Positions 1-11,288 are shown, counted from the first letter of the stretch. The stretch is 64,000 bases of DNA from Thinopyrum elongatum (GCA_011799875.1 CM022303.1:424942483-425006482); one strand, 5' to 3'. The notes: a model not told the origin generated them from the sequence alone. Numbers and translations are program-made.

Positions 1-2609
1 CCGCCTTCTCCTTTCGGGCACGATGGAGAGCCTGGAGTTTGCGGAAGTTTTCGCCCATGGCCTGAAGGAGCCGATCCTCTTCAGACTTGCCACTGCTAGC
101 GCTGGGATCGTCAACAACTTCGAGCCCGGCAGCGGCAATAATTTCCTCGAAAATTTCTCCTTCGGCTGGTGCCTCGGTGCTTGCCGTCCCTGGCAAGTTG
201 ATGAATAGGTTTTTGCCAACTTTGAGGTACTTGCTGGATGAGGGCTCGTCAGATGTTGATGGCTGGTCTTCAGTGGCCGCCTCACCAGTGACAGGGGGCT
301 CCGCGGCCGATGCAGCGCCTGGCGCTCCTGCGGCAGGAATGCCGTCAGTATGGTCCCCAGCCTCCCTGTCGCCCTCGTCGGCAGGTTCTTCCGCGATTTC
401 CGTTCGTGCCGTCTTGGCGGCCTCCCCGTCAAGAGCATCACCGGCCCCGACAACATCATCCTTGGTGACCTCGCTGGCAGTGATCCTGTCCGCTTCGGCA
501 GCAGCATCCCTGGCGGTCTCCTCGATGACGGCGTCGATGTCCATATGTTCCATCTCAGAGAACTCTGAAGGAAGAAGGAGAAGGTCAGAATAAGATCGAG
601 TTTTTAGATTTTGAAGTGATCAAAGATAAAGAAGTAAGGGGAAAAGAATAACTAGCACTTTGAGGCGATCGAGTACCTGCGTCAGGCTGTCAAGGGGTGG
701 CTTCGCCTCTCCCGGCAACTCCGGTTGCCGGGGGTGGGTTGCCGGAGTCCGTGCCTGTCGGCTCCTCCTCAACCCGGACGGGCTCGTCGGTAGGATCTCT
801 TGCCGGAGATGTGCTTGTGGGCGGAGCGGTCGATGAAGGAGGCACAATGGGGCAATCCTCTCCTTGTTGCCGTTCTTCTCCTGCGAACCCGAAGATGTCA
901 GCGACAAGAATGGAAGCTTCGGCACCAGCCAACAGAAAAAGGGACTATGAACTTACGCTGGGGGCTGCGCTGAGGACTAGGCTCCGGGCTCACGATGACG
1001 GTCTCTGGAACGCTAGTGGAGCCTGCCGGGGGCTCGTCGCCCGTAGAAGTCCTTGACCTCTTCGCCATCCTCTCCAGCAAGGTTTCTGTGTCACTGCAGA
1101 AGCAATGCAAGCAAGTCAGTAAAAATTGATGCAAGATTGGAAGGTAAAAGCTATGGAAAAGTACTTACTCTTCTTCCTCTCGCTCTGGACTAAAGCCGGA
1201 GACGTCGAATTCGACCTCCGTTGCGGTGTCTGGGTGGGGAGGCGGAGGAGGAGTCCTAGGCTGCTTGGCTGCGGCAGGCACCGGGGCAGCTTCCGGTGCG
1301 GTGGTGCGAGACCCCCCTGCCGCCCCAGCAGTGGCCGCTGGTGCGGGCCTTGCACGCCGTGCAGGCTGTTGACGGGCCCCCTGCCGCGGTCCGGTCTTGT
1401 CGGCCACTTTGTTGCCGGGGGCTTCGCCGCTCGAAGAGGGCTGGCTTACCGGGATGTCAGACGCAGCCTTCCGAAGAACACGCTTCACCTTCTTCTTCGG
1501 GGGAGGGGGCTCTTCTCGCGTCTCTTCTTCTTCGACTGAGTCCTCGCCGGACGAGATTTCAGCGGCTGCGCCGCTCTCCTCCCCGGCAACCTCGTCCTCC
1601 CCGGCAGGCTTCGCCTCCACTACCACCTCTGCCTCGCTGGCTTCCCACTCTGTGAAGCCAACGCTGCCGGACCTCCGCGGCAAGATTCGCTTCCTCCACT
1701 CTGGTAGCGATGTATGCTACCTCCTGATCTGTGGTGGCGCGAATAAGATCTGGCTCTTGCCGGACAAGCTTTTCCGTCAGATTGTCGAAGAATTTCTGCG
1801 CTTCTTCCTCGCTTGGCTCGACCCAGGTCGGGTCAAGGCCGTGGGCGTTGAACATCGGCAAGAAAGCAATGATCGACCCCAGCGCAGAGTTGTTGCACAA
1901 GGGGACGATCCTTGCCGGCAGCCGGTGCTTGTCTTCGCGCTGGAATAACTTCTGGCGGAGAGCGCCAAGCTGCATAACAGTCAAGTTGTTGTTCAGCCCG
2001 GGGCGCAGCCTCATGACATCCACTGCGTTCTTATACTCGCAGGCTGGCCTTCCCCTATTCTGCAGAGGGGCGATGCGGCGGCGGAGGAAGTCGAAGCCGA
2101 TCATCTCCATTGTCAGCCCGGCAGCCTTCAAGCGGAGGATTCTGGTAGTGGCGATTGTGAGCTTCTCGTCTTCTGCGGCAAGATCGCCCCAATCCTTGCC
2201 GCGGACCACCTTCTGTCGCCGGGGATGGCAAAAAGGATGAGGATCTGCTTCCTGGATCCAGCACCATTCGGCCCGCCACTCATCCCACTTTTCGCGATAA
2301 ACTCCATCTGGGTATATCTCTTTGTTCCAGGCCCTTGGAATCCAAGCAATAGACCCAGAGAGAGCCTCTCCTTTTTGGATTCGAGGATAGAAATAGTGGC
2401 GGAAAAGAGCAGAATTGGGGATCACGCCGGCAAAATTTTCACAAAGATGGGCAAAGATCGACATGCAAAATACGGCATTCGGCGTAAAGTCAAGAAGGCG
2501 GAAGCCGTATGTGTACATGATGTCGTTGAAGAAATCGGAAAAAGGAGGACTTCTGGCCCATTCTGCATGCGTAGCTGCTCTTTGAACGTACTGTTCATTG
2601 CGAGCGCTC
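1..2609 (-). pseudogene. Spliced transposon gene, PF04195-like ('putative gypsy type transposon'), broken and cut by window edge
   Basis: Four minus-strand exons can be read: 2609-1169, 1093-957, 880-677 and 569 to the window edge. All introns are GT-AG (donors GTAAGT, GTAAGT, GTACTC; acceptors CAG), and all three junctions keep codon phase, which strongly supports the model. Exon 1 carries the family's conserved core (FFNDIMYTYGFRLLDFTPN, then SIFAHLCENF and ALFRHYFYPR). Later exons are acidic and Ala/Glu-rich with a basic PPPPKKKVKR patch, ending in a probable coiled coil. Two lesions are seen. A one-base frameshift lies near 1660-1690, between the core frame and the acidic frame. A TGA at 692-690 lies five codons before the exon 3 donor. 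The frame stays open upstream of 2609 to 2797, but the sequence there looks like a leader (acceptor TTCAG at 2610-2614). Families of this kind are retrotransposon-associated; the biochemical function is unknown. Confidence 0.72.
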
Positions 2610-3235
2610 CTGAAGGCTGGGCTCAAGAACATCAATAAGAACACAAAGCAGGAGTAGGGTTTTACGCTGATCAGTGGCCCGAACCTGGGTAAAAACCTCA
2701 CGCGTCGGTCACCGGTTCTGCTCTTTGCGTGTACCTCTCCCCCCGCCGAATCGTAAAAGGGGTCTCTCGGGATCCCATAGGTGTCGTGCCCCGACACGGG
2801 CCCTGCCGTTTAAGTGGAGACGGCTTTTCCTCAAATCCGTCTTCGCGCGGGGAAGGCGTATTTCGAGCAGTGCGCCTTCGATGTCAGCCAGCTCCCGCGC
2901 GGCCGAAGCAACTAGGCTTGGCCCAGTGACGCCGTGCAACTAAATCACGCACAGGGCGCTCCTCAGCCTTTTTCCTTTTCTTTTTTTCCAGCTTTACTCA
3001 AATAATTCTACAGAATCCATTTCAAATCCACATTTGATGATTCAAATTTCTACAGTCTCATAAAATCATGCTCTATTATTTCAGCCTAGGTGAACATTTT
3101 TTCTAAGCTCTGTCTCTGCTAGATCAATTAAATAGCCCACTTCTTCAATTATTCCATCTTAGAAATTCTCTAGGAAAATCATCTAGACTCCAAATAATTT
3201 GATTCTTTAATTGCCTCTCTAGGAAAATCATCTAC
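2610..3235. other. Leader-like and AT-rich spacer with a short direct repeat
   Basis: From 2610 to about 2940 the minus strand reads like a retroelement leader (AACCCTACTCCTGC-type sequence, GC-rich), but no primer-binding site or LTR border can be fixed. The rest is AT-rich. An 18-bp perfect direct repeat, CTCTAGGAAAATCATCTA, occurs at 3168-3185 and 3217-3234. No gene is seen. Confidence 0.5.
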
Positions 3236-3975
3236 CCCGTGGTAGTAGAGGCCGTTGCCGCCGGATGAACAGGACCCCGATTGAGGCAAGGCCGATGGAG
3301 GGTGGATGAACAGGACCCCATGGAGGCTCCATGAATAGTAGCTGGTGGAGGGTGGATGAACAGGACCCCCGTGGAGGGCTGGTTGAACAGTAGCCGATGG
3401 AGGCTGGATGAACAGGACCCCGTGGATGAACAGTGGCTGGTGGAGGCTGGAGGAAGTCGACGGTGGATGAACAGTAGTAGGTGGAGGCTGGAGGAAGTCG
3501 ATGGTGGATGAACAGTAGCCCGTGGAGTCCCGTTTTGCGGTACGCCACACCCCTCCCGATGAACAAGACCCCGTTTTGACTGTAGGCGCTCCAACACAAG
3601 TCCGTTTCCTCCGTTTTGCAGTACGCCACATCCCTCCCGATCAACAGCACCCCATTTTGACCGTAGTCGGTCGAACAGAAGGCCGTTTCCTCCGTTCTGC
3701 GGTACGCCAGACCCTTCCTGATGAACAGGACCCTGTTTCGACCGTACGCGGTCGAACAGAAGGCTGTTTTCCTCTGTTTTGCGGTACGCCAGACCCCGTT
3801 CTGGCTGTTCCGTCCAAGCCGGTTGGCTCCCTATGAACAGGATGTGTTCTGACCCAGTGGCTTCGCTCCCGATGAACAGGACGCGTTCCGACCCAGTCAC
3901 TTGGCTCCTGGTGAACACGATGCTGTTTCCTCTGTTCCGACCTAGCCGGTTAGCTGGCGATGAACAGGACGACGT
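3236..3975. repeat. Degenerate tandem array with GATGAACAG core
   Basis: The core GGATGAACAG, followed by GACCCC or TAG, recurs more than a dozen times at irregular 17-55 bp intervals from 3263 onward. From about 3520 it is embedded in a longer unit of about 70-75 bp that also holds CCGTTTTGCGGTACGCCA and CGGTCGAACAGAAGG. Reading frames through this array are repetitive and are not believable genes. Confidence 0.75.
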
Positions 3976-4259
3976 CACTGCCGTCCGTTGCCTCTCCATG
4001 TACACGAGCCCTGGCCGTCCGTATGCGTGAGTACGCGTTTCGAGACCCCGCTCGTATGTACGTATGTGGCCGTATTTTTTGGCGTGTGGCTGTATGTACG
4101 TGTACACGGTTTAGACGGGACAGCCTGAACTACTACGTGGGGGGCTCTACTATGACATGTGCTGCTACTTCCTTGGCCACGGTTCATCGTTGCAGAGCGA
4201 CCGATCGACCAGTATATACGTACACGTTCGCGACAAGACAGACAATGCTACGTACACTT

Positions 4260-4690
4260 TAACCAGGTGGGTCCTAGCTGTCAGGGAGGATAAGGACGCA
4301 CTTCCTTGCGTGCGAAGATATAGCTGCTGGGTCCCAGCTATCAGGGGGGAATCTTTTTTTTGCCCGTAATAAGGACGCACTTCCTTGTGTGTGAAGATGT
4401 AGCTGGTGGGTCCCAGCTGTCAGTGGGAGAAAACATTATTTTTCAGGGTAAAAAGGATGAAGTTGCATGCATGCGTCCATGGGCGTGGTGCGTCCCCACT
4501 GTTAGCCTCTCACGTACAGTCATCTTCCGATGACTCTTGTTTGTTGACCACGTTGACCACACCGTGCCAAGGGCACCAAGGCCGGTGGACGACGGCGAGG
4601 CCCCAGACTGGAATGACCCGGAGATGGGGAAGACGTGGCAGTGGAGTCGCAGATGGAGAGGAGTGGGAAACTTGACTGGTTCGGGTACGC
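4260..4690. repeat. Long repeat module, copy 1
   Basis: It starts with two tandem GGTGGGTCCCAGCTGTCAG / GGACGCACTTCCTTGCGTG blocks, then TTGTTGACCACGTTGACC, then GGTGGACGACGGCGAGGCCC and a GGAGATGGG block. The same order recurs at 4786-5195 and, more diverged, at 6355-6625. No coding potential is seen. Confidence 0.65.
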
Positions 4691-4785
4691 GGCAGCACTG
4701 CTGCCCACGGGAGACAGAAGCAAGAACATAGGTTGAAGAAGCAGCACGACTGTTGGATTAACATCCAACAATCCAGCTGCTAGAA

Positions 4786-5195
4786 TCATTTGTTGATTAA
4801 GTTGACAAAGCCCTGCGTATGCGTCAGCTTAGTAGGCCCACAAGTCAACCACCAAATCTGCCGGGTCCCAGCTGTCATCGAGAGGAATAGTTTTTTTTTG
4901 CATAACAAGGAGGCACTTCCTTCCGTGCGAAGATACAGCTGGTGGGTCCCAGCTGTCAGGGGGAGGAAACATTTTTTCAGCTTAATAAGGTGGAACTTTC
5001 CTTGCGTGCGACCATGGACCTCATGGGTCCCAGCTGTCAGGCTCTTCACGTACAATCCTCTTCCGATGACTCTCGTTTGTTGACCACACCGTGCTGAGCG
5101 CAGCAAGGCGGTGGACGACGGCGAGGCCCCGGACGGGAACGACCCGGAGATGGGAAGACACGGCAGTGGAGTCACAGATTGAGAGGAGTACAAGG
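4786..5195. repeat. Long repeat module, copy 2
   Basis: It repeats the block order of 4260-4690: GGTCCCAGCTGTCA blocks, GTGCGAAGATACAGCTGG, CCGATGACTCTCGTTTGTTG, GGTGGACGACGGCGAGGCCC and CCCGGAGATGGG. It also has its own upstream segment, ATCATTTGTTGATTAAGTTG, which recurs at about 5440. That makes a period of very roughly 550 bp. Confidence 0.65.
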
Positions 5196-5429
5196 GTTAT
5201 AACTGGTTCTGGTGCGGCGTGGGGATGCAGTCGATGGAGAATAACAGGAGGTGTGGAGGGGTGGAGGGATAGCCTGGCTGGCGGTGGGGTAGCGCTTCGC
5301 AGCGATGCGTGCTAAGCAGAGCCGCTAGCCGCCGGAGGCCGGAGCAGGCGGTCCCAGTGACGCTGGAGGAAGAAGATGAGAGATTGAAGGTGCATGCCGG
5401 CCGTTGGATATAAATCCAATGGTTGTGGA

Positions 5430-5512
5430 TGTCAGAATCATTTGTTGACTAAGTTGACAACGCCTTGCGTAGGCTTCAACTTATTGGCCCACATGTCAGC
5501 CTGCAAAAATGT
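5430..5512. repeat. Long repeat module, partial copy
   Basis: Only the leading part is present: ATCATTTGTTGACTAAGTTG, the GCCTTGCGTAGGCTTCAACT region and GGCCCACATGTCAGC. It matches 4785-4850. Confidence 0.6.
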
Positions 5513-6354
5513 GGCATATATTTAGCCCAATATTTTCTAGAATTTACAATCCATTTGTTGGGTTGGGTGAACAAATAATTTCGCGTGAATGCGGCCCATT
5601 TAATATTTTCTAAGAAATCCCAGCCAATTTGCACTTTCTTGAAATACACGAATTAGCTGGCCTTGTTCTATATTTAATGTTAGGTTAGAAGGAGCAATTA
5701 ATATCAAAAAATAAACCGGAGCTACACATTTTATAATATATAAAATTAACAAATTAGCGAGTTATTGCTCAAAAGAAAAATGAGTGTGTTATTATTACAT
5801 TGGTCCTTAAAATCTTCGCAAGCTTTTGTACGCAATCACCAGGATTTTCCTTGCCTGTGAGTCAAAAACAACCAGGATTTTCCTTGCCAACTTCTGTTAA
5901 ACATTTACTTTTATAAGTTAATAAGACGTGGGATGTTTTTATAATGTATATATAAGTCTCTATTAAATATACTATAATAGTAATAATATAAATATATATA
6001 ATGTGGTTAGAAGAGAAAACATAAATTGGACACTGCATTATTATTCTTATATATAGATAAATAGAACAGAGATCTGCGTTTTATTAAGAAAATACATTGG
6101 GCTGCCGATGTTTAAGAAAAATTAAAACCTACGCTGGGAGGCCCATAGGCCGGTACGTACATGATGGACCTCAAAAAATAAGTTGAAACCACTGTCTCGG
6201 TATGTTGTGGGCTACGCATGTTAAAAAACAAAACCTAGGCCTAGCTAATACTTGTTCGCCCTCTGAAAAAAATGATACCAGCTAGATCCCTGATACCCCT
6301 TTCCCGCAACAAAAAAAAAGATCCCCGATACCCCTGAAAAAAAAGCTCCCCGAT
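5513..6354. other. AT-rich spacer, no gene seen
   Basis: AT-rich intergenic DNA with long TA stretches (5940-6060). A short direct repeat, ACCAGGATTTTCCTTGCC, occurs near 5838 and 5870. No reading frame, RNA or element border can be supported. Confidence 0.6.
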
Positions 6355-6625
6355 GACAGTCATCGTTGGAAATTTATTTCGTTTATTGACTAGATTGACA
6401 AACCTGTGGGCCCCAACGTCAGTATACAATTAGGAGGAAGCTTTTTTTTCAATGAGGCATTGCTTGCGTACGGCTTGGACCTGGTGGGTCCCCACTGTCA
6501 GCCTCTCGACGTACAGTTCTCTCCGGATTCCTCTTGTTTGTTGAGCATGTTGACAACGGCATACGGCGGCGCCACGGCGAGCGCACATGGACGGGAAAGA
6601 ACCAGAGCCGGGGAAGACGCCTTCA
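6355..6625. repeat. Long repeat module, diverged copy
   Basis: It holds TTTATTGACTAGATTGACAA, CCTGTGGGCCCC, GGTGGGTCCCCACTGTCAGC, CTCTTGTTTGTTGAGCATG and a GACGGGAAAGAACC block, in the same order as the modules at 4260 and 4786. Confidence 0.55.
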
Positions 6626-6638
6626 TTCTTTTGAACAT

Positions 6639-6712
6639 ACCACACTAGCCCGGTGGCTGCAGCCTCTCACCCAAAAGCTGTACTACCCGGGTTCGATTCC
6701 AACTGGTGCAGT
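6639..6712 (+). repeat. tRNA-derived SINE-like head (pol III A and B boxes)
   Basis: An A-box-like TAGCCCGGTGG starts at 6646, and a perfect B-box GGTTCGATTCC lies at 6690-6700. The 44-nt offset is what a class I tRNA would show. The T-stem and acceptor stem do not pair well, so this is not a functional tRNA gene. It fits the 5' head of a tRNA-derived SINE or a decayed tRNA copy. The 3' end of the element is not clear. Confidence 0.5.
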
Positions 6713-7616
6713 TGAAAAATATTTAACACCTACCAAAATTTCATCCCTAGTTTACCCAGTATTTCGCACACTCAACATTGTCTTGCCATTTTGAAAATAG
6801 CATATCTTTTTGACTTTGCATCATATGAAGATATGCTATACATGAATGTTGATCAGCATGATGTTAACTTGTTGTTAGTTCCATTTTTTACCATGAATAA
6901 AATTTCCAACATTCTGTTATCCATGTTTGAAAAGTGCGTGTTGATTTAAATGCTCTGCCTCTGAAACATGCAGTTTCTTATCTGAAAATCACTTGGACAA
7001 CTAGCCATCGCCGGTGTTGGATTCGATGCCGTGCTTCTTCAATCCCCCGGCAGCACGAGGGGGAAATAAACTTCTGTCCCGTGCTGCCGGTTGGGGAATG
7101 GAGCGAACTGGATTAAAGAGGGGGTCGGCGGCGCAACTGAAGAAGCACATCAGACGCGATTTTTTTTTCAGTGGATGGCTCTCGATGGCGTTTTTTTACT
7201 TGCCTCTGCACCATACAACTTGTATTTTTAGCCTCCCAGTCCGTGGTGGACCAACAACCCATTTGCTGGGCGAGCCAACCTACATAAAGCAGCACTTGAT
7301 TTTTCATCAAGGCCCAAAAACAACGCAGTACTATGTTTGTTTTGAGGCCGAAAACATTACGGCAGGGGTTGAGCGGGGGAGGGGGGAAGACAAAGCAAAA
7401 AGATAAAAAAGAGCTGATGCGCCGTTGCTACCCTAACAAGCAGGTGCAATTCTTCTCAGGAAGAAGGTGTGCCGTTGACACTCACACATCACAATCCCAC
7501 AATAGACATTCTAACAAGTTCACACACAAGTACAACAGAAAAGGTAAACATTCGTATCAAACTCAGGTTCACAGGACACGTTCATATTCATAGCCAACAT
7601 TCACAATCAACAACTC
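6713..7616. other. Spacer, no gene seen
   Basis: Mixed-composition intergenic sequence. A short GC-rich patch near 7030-7110 contains two close copies of a CCCCCGGCAGCAC / CCCGTGCTGCCGG inverted pair (7045 and 7079). No coding region is supported. Confidence 0.5.
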
Positions 7617-7775
7617 AAAAGATTCATATATACACAAGTTCAGCATGTCTATGCATCCAAATGATTGATAGATCACAAGACAATATTCATAGATAATTCA
7701 CAAAAAGATTCAGATATACACATGTTCAGCATGTTTATGCATCCAAATGATTGAGAGATCATAGCCAATATCATC
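7617..7775. repeat. 86-bp direct duplication
   Basis: Two adjacent copies start at 7617 and 7703. Both hold AAAAGATTCA, a run of ATACACA, GTTCAGCATGT and TATGCATCCAAATGATTGA in the same order, with few differences. Confidence 0.8.
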
Positions 7776-9581
7776 CATGGACAAACTTTAATTACCTAGG
7801 GTATAGACTGGTAAGTGGTGTTCACTCGGTGGTACTTCTTGCTAAAATTAATGCTTGTACGAGCAAACTTTCGAGTACATAAGAGGCAGCACAGACAATC
7901 TGAACTTTGCTTGTAGGTTTATCCTCGAGATAGTGGCCTCAATGCCGAGGGAGGTTTGAGCAACTTGGCCACTACTTTCATCCAACTAGTTTACTGGCTC
8001 ATCTTGGTCCTGTAGCTCGCCAAAATTCTACATTGCAGACAAGAAAGGAGGCGGTCGATAAAATGAACCACCCAAATTTTTTGTGCAGTTCAACTGAAAT
8101 GGAGCATCCCTGGCGTGCAGACTGATTAAGTGCCAGATGAATATACACGTTAACCAACTTGTCTGGAATCTTTAGACTCCATGCCATACAGTTCGCTACC
8201 ATATGTGTCGATAACCAAAAGGCTCAAGTTGGGACCAAAGACTGGACTGCGTTTTTCTGGGCTATGCGCCAAGCAATATTGTTGGCGTTCACTCTAGCAC
8301 TTCTTCTTGTCAACATCGATGCTTGTCTGGGTGAACTTTGGAGTACATAGCAACAACATAAGTATCTGTCCATCTGATCTTTTTGTGCAGTTCTACTGAA
8401 ATCGTCCAATGTAATGATTTGCCTGCGAGTTCAGGCTCCAAGTTACTCCTTTATGAAATCGGCAAACAGTAGCACAATACCAAATTACCAATACATATGA
8501 CAAGCACAATAATCAGGATAAAGACCGGTACCAACCTGTGTGAGGAAGCATATCAATTACTATTTCCTTTGACTGGAAGCCAAGATAAGCGACTGACAGG
8601 AAAGGAAGGATGCAGTCGAGGCAATGAAGCACCCAAAGTTTTTGTGCAGTTCCACCAAAATCGAGCATCCCTATTGGCACATATATTGAGAGAGTGAGAT
8701 TACTATAATAGTGGGACTAGTTGATGAAACATACACTAACAAATAGAAGCACCCTCATTATCTTAATGGGTAAAGTTAGCAACGTAGTAGTCTTGCTTAA
8801 AGAGAGGTATTAGTTTATTTAGTCAGTGCCAATTAGCTCAACACTCAAAGCATTGCCATGTATCATAGGTTGCAAACTTTAACGTGCAAAGATAAAGGAG
8901 TTCCTCGTGACAGTAGCAACACAGTAGCACGATACAAATAGAGATGACAATAAACTAATATGGATGATGGCCTTAGGCCGGTACCAACCTGAGCAAGAAG
9001 CTTATTCAAGTAGTCCCAGAAGAGATGATAAAGCACTCACTCGAATCATTCAACAGCATATATTTTTGTGCACTTCAAATGTATGGTTGACATCACTCTT
9101 GTTTACCAGTGGTGAGATTATATCGAAAGATTATCAAGAACTTCCAGCAGAGTTAGAGCACTGGCTGGGATACAGTTCATTGTATTCTCTTGTGCAGTTC
9201 CACTAAAATGTACGATTGGCACAACATGATCCCTGTTTGCACAAGTAGGAACAAGGTGAAACCTTCATCAGCTTAGTGAGAAAGGATAGAAAGACATTAG
9301 CATATTACTTTAACAATAGCATCAAATTCATGATGGACAATAGGCAAAACATTGCCTCATTGAACCAGTGGCAATACATTGACATGCAAAACAATAGCAT
9401 TATTATGTCATGACACTACCAAGATTCCCTCCCTGCTCCACTACATGGTTCACCTCCACAGACACACATACACACGTACATGATTCAGCATAGGGTGCTA
9501 CTAAAGATTTGTTTAACTCTGATAGGAAAATAGGCAGCAATTAATTAGTGCTACTTAAGTACTCCTAATTAATTAAGTGAC

Positions 9582-9722
9582 CTTGCAGGAGAGACAACAG
9601 AAGTGGAAGGGCTCCTGGAGGATCATCTCACATGTAAGGGAGACGTTGCCGGAGCCCTTGAATGGCCTCGACTGAGGCCTCGGCTTCAGCAAGATCACCT
9701 TGGCACTGTTGATCGTGTAGAG
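9582..9722 (-). pseudogene. Isolated PLATZ-type zinc-binding transcription factor exon
   Basis: A 141-nt minus-strand segment encodes exactly 47 codons between an AG acceptor (9723-9724) and a GT donor (9581-9580). Its product contains YTINSAKVI, LKPRPQSRPFKGSGN and LQEPFHFCCLSCK. These match, from memory, the conserved third exon of plant PLATZ proteins, a plant-specific zinc-dependent DNA-binding family. One cysteine of the usual C-x2-C pair after GSGN reads as serine (NVSLTC). I found no other PLATZ exons nearby on either strand. It lies inside repeats, so I read it as a captured or left-over exon rather than a working gene. Confidence 0.6.
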
Positions 9723-9798
9723 CTTGGTCACACATGCATCCAAAATCCAGTTAATTAGTATGATGTGTCGTCAAGCCAAGTACTACTCTGCTGCATTT

Positions 9799-9799
9799 C

Positions 9800-9883
<84 letters not shown>

Positions 9884-9884
9884 C
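9799..9884. repeat. (TATC)n microsatellite
   Basis: About 21 uninterrupted CTAT/TATC units. It sits directly at one end of the dispersed repeat at 9886-10119. Confidence 0.95.
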
Positions 9885-9885
9885 T

Positions 9886-10119
9886 CTTATAAAAAACAAA
9901 GTTGGTGATGATGGTGTGCCTGCCATCCTGCAATATAGGTCGTCCGATTTATATCTGACGGATAGGAAGGAAACTATGGCAATTTTGCAAAAAGATACCC
10001 ACAGCCCTCTCCACATTTGCAAATAAGGCCTTCCCTCGTTCATCCTTTTCTCTCACAAGATAAACTACTCATACAAATGCATCTTGATGTTACGTGCAAT
10101 GCACGGGCATCTTGCTAGT
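9886..10119 (-). mobile_element. Dispersed repeat copy A, microsatellite-ended (class unknown)
   Basis: Its reverse complement aligns along almost its whole length with 20320-20599. It runs from ACTAGCAAGATGCCCGTGC to CACACCATCATCACCAACTT and then into a TATC microsatellite. Mismatches look like roughly one in eight to ten bases by eye. Two copies in opposite orientation, each ending in a different simple repeat (TATC here, ATT there), suggest a small mobile element such as a SINE- or Helitron-like unit. No coding sequence is present. Confidence 0.65.
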
Positions 10120-11288
10120 CTTCCAAGTAAATTAAGACTAGTAGCAACACAGCAATACAATACCAGTAGCAAGATGTCAGGATAACATAGGACGGTACCA
10201 TCGTGTGATCTTCTTCATTTCCTCCTCCTTCTTCTTCTTCTTCTTCGTCTTCCTCTTCATGCTCTGTTTCTCTTTCTCCTCACCAGTTGGTGAAACCAAG
10301 TACATGATTGGCCTTCTATTTCAGACTTGGTTTTGTCAGTGAGGGAGTACAAGTGTACTAGTAAACAATAGCATTATTTTCTCATGGCAGTCACAAAATA
10401 GAGGTGAACACATGCATTAAATATCATTCTTACCTAAAGGAAGGTTATGGTGCCAATATGGAGGATGAAGATTGGAACACAGATATCCCTTTGTGCAGTT
10501 CCATCAAAATGAACCAACAGTTCTATTCTAACATTCCAATTAAACAACACAAAAGTCACTTCTTTTAAGAAGTGTTTTGTGCAGTGCACCAAAAGGTCGC
10601 AATAGCAACGAGGTGAAATGGATATCCCTGTTTGCACAAAAAGCTACAGAGGAAATAGTCAGAGTCTCAAACAATTACTGGCAAAAACAATTGGTTAAAC
10701 TTGTCATGGCTTATAACAGTGGCATGGCTTCATTTTACCAGGGGCATTAGATTAAGAACAGCTAAATATTTGCTATAAGGGCATGAGACAGTGGGTGCAC
10801 CAGCAGTCCAGCACCATGTACCTAAACCAGGGCATAAAGTGGTGATTCAGAGTTTGTTGCCCCGAGAAACAAACATCCAAGAAACATATCTGGGTTGATC
10901 CCATTTTTGTTCACTCTAGCCACCTATTCTTATGTGTGGATAGCAAATCTAGTCCTGGTCATACCACTGTGTACAACATTTCCCCTATATTTCCCTTTTC
11001 GACCAAGAGACCGGTTGGATGACCAGTCTATACTACTTTCACCCCCTTTCTTTCCTGTTTGTACAAAGTCCGATGTACATACTAATTTTCCCCCCTTTAT
11101 TTCTTGTTTGAACCAAGTACAAGATTCGACTCCATGAAGTAGCTTTACCTCTAACAATAGAAAAAAATGAGGTGACGTTGGACCATCCGATCGAGCCTAG
11201 CTACGAGGGGGGCTGAGAGGTAGAAAATGATGCACATGCGGCGATGTAGCGAGCTGGGGAAGTAGAGCTAGGCCGGTTTTGAAGGAAG
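10120..11288. other. Spacer with CTT-rich tract
   Basis: A TTC/CTC-rich tract lies at 10218-10260. The last two copies of the TGTGCAGTTC motif fall in the middle. The remainder shows no believable coding region. Confidence 0.5.

Larger units (their letters stand above)
7820..10620. repeat. Diverged repeat block with recurring TTTTGTGCAGTTC motif
   Basis: The motif TTTGTGCAGTTC, usually followed by A/T/C-C-N-AAAAT-G, recurs near 8081, 8382, 8641, 9065 (degenerate), 9190, 10491 and 10576. It is often followed by AGCATCCCT. Other shared blocks are GTACTTCTTGCTAAAAT / CACTTCTTCTTGTCAACAT (7830, 8297), GAGTACATA (7873, 8341) and CCGGTACCAACCTG (8526, 8979). Read on the minus strand, CCGGTACCAACCTG becomes a CAG|GTTGGTACCGG splice-acceptor-like site. 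No continuous reading frame links the blocks. It could be decayed tandem exons or a non-coding transcript. Confidence 0.55.

Noticed and set aside
3179..4107. Long minus-strand frames over the GATGAACAG array
   Set aside because: Peptides simply echo the DNA repeat in three frames.
6646..6712. Functional tRNA gene
   Set aside because: T-stem and acceptor stem do not pair despite good A and B boxes.
9724..10026. 100-codon plus-strand frame with LSIYLSIY repeats
   Set aside because: Made by the TATC microsatellite.
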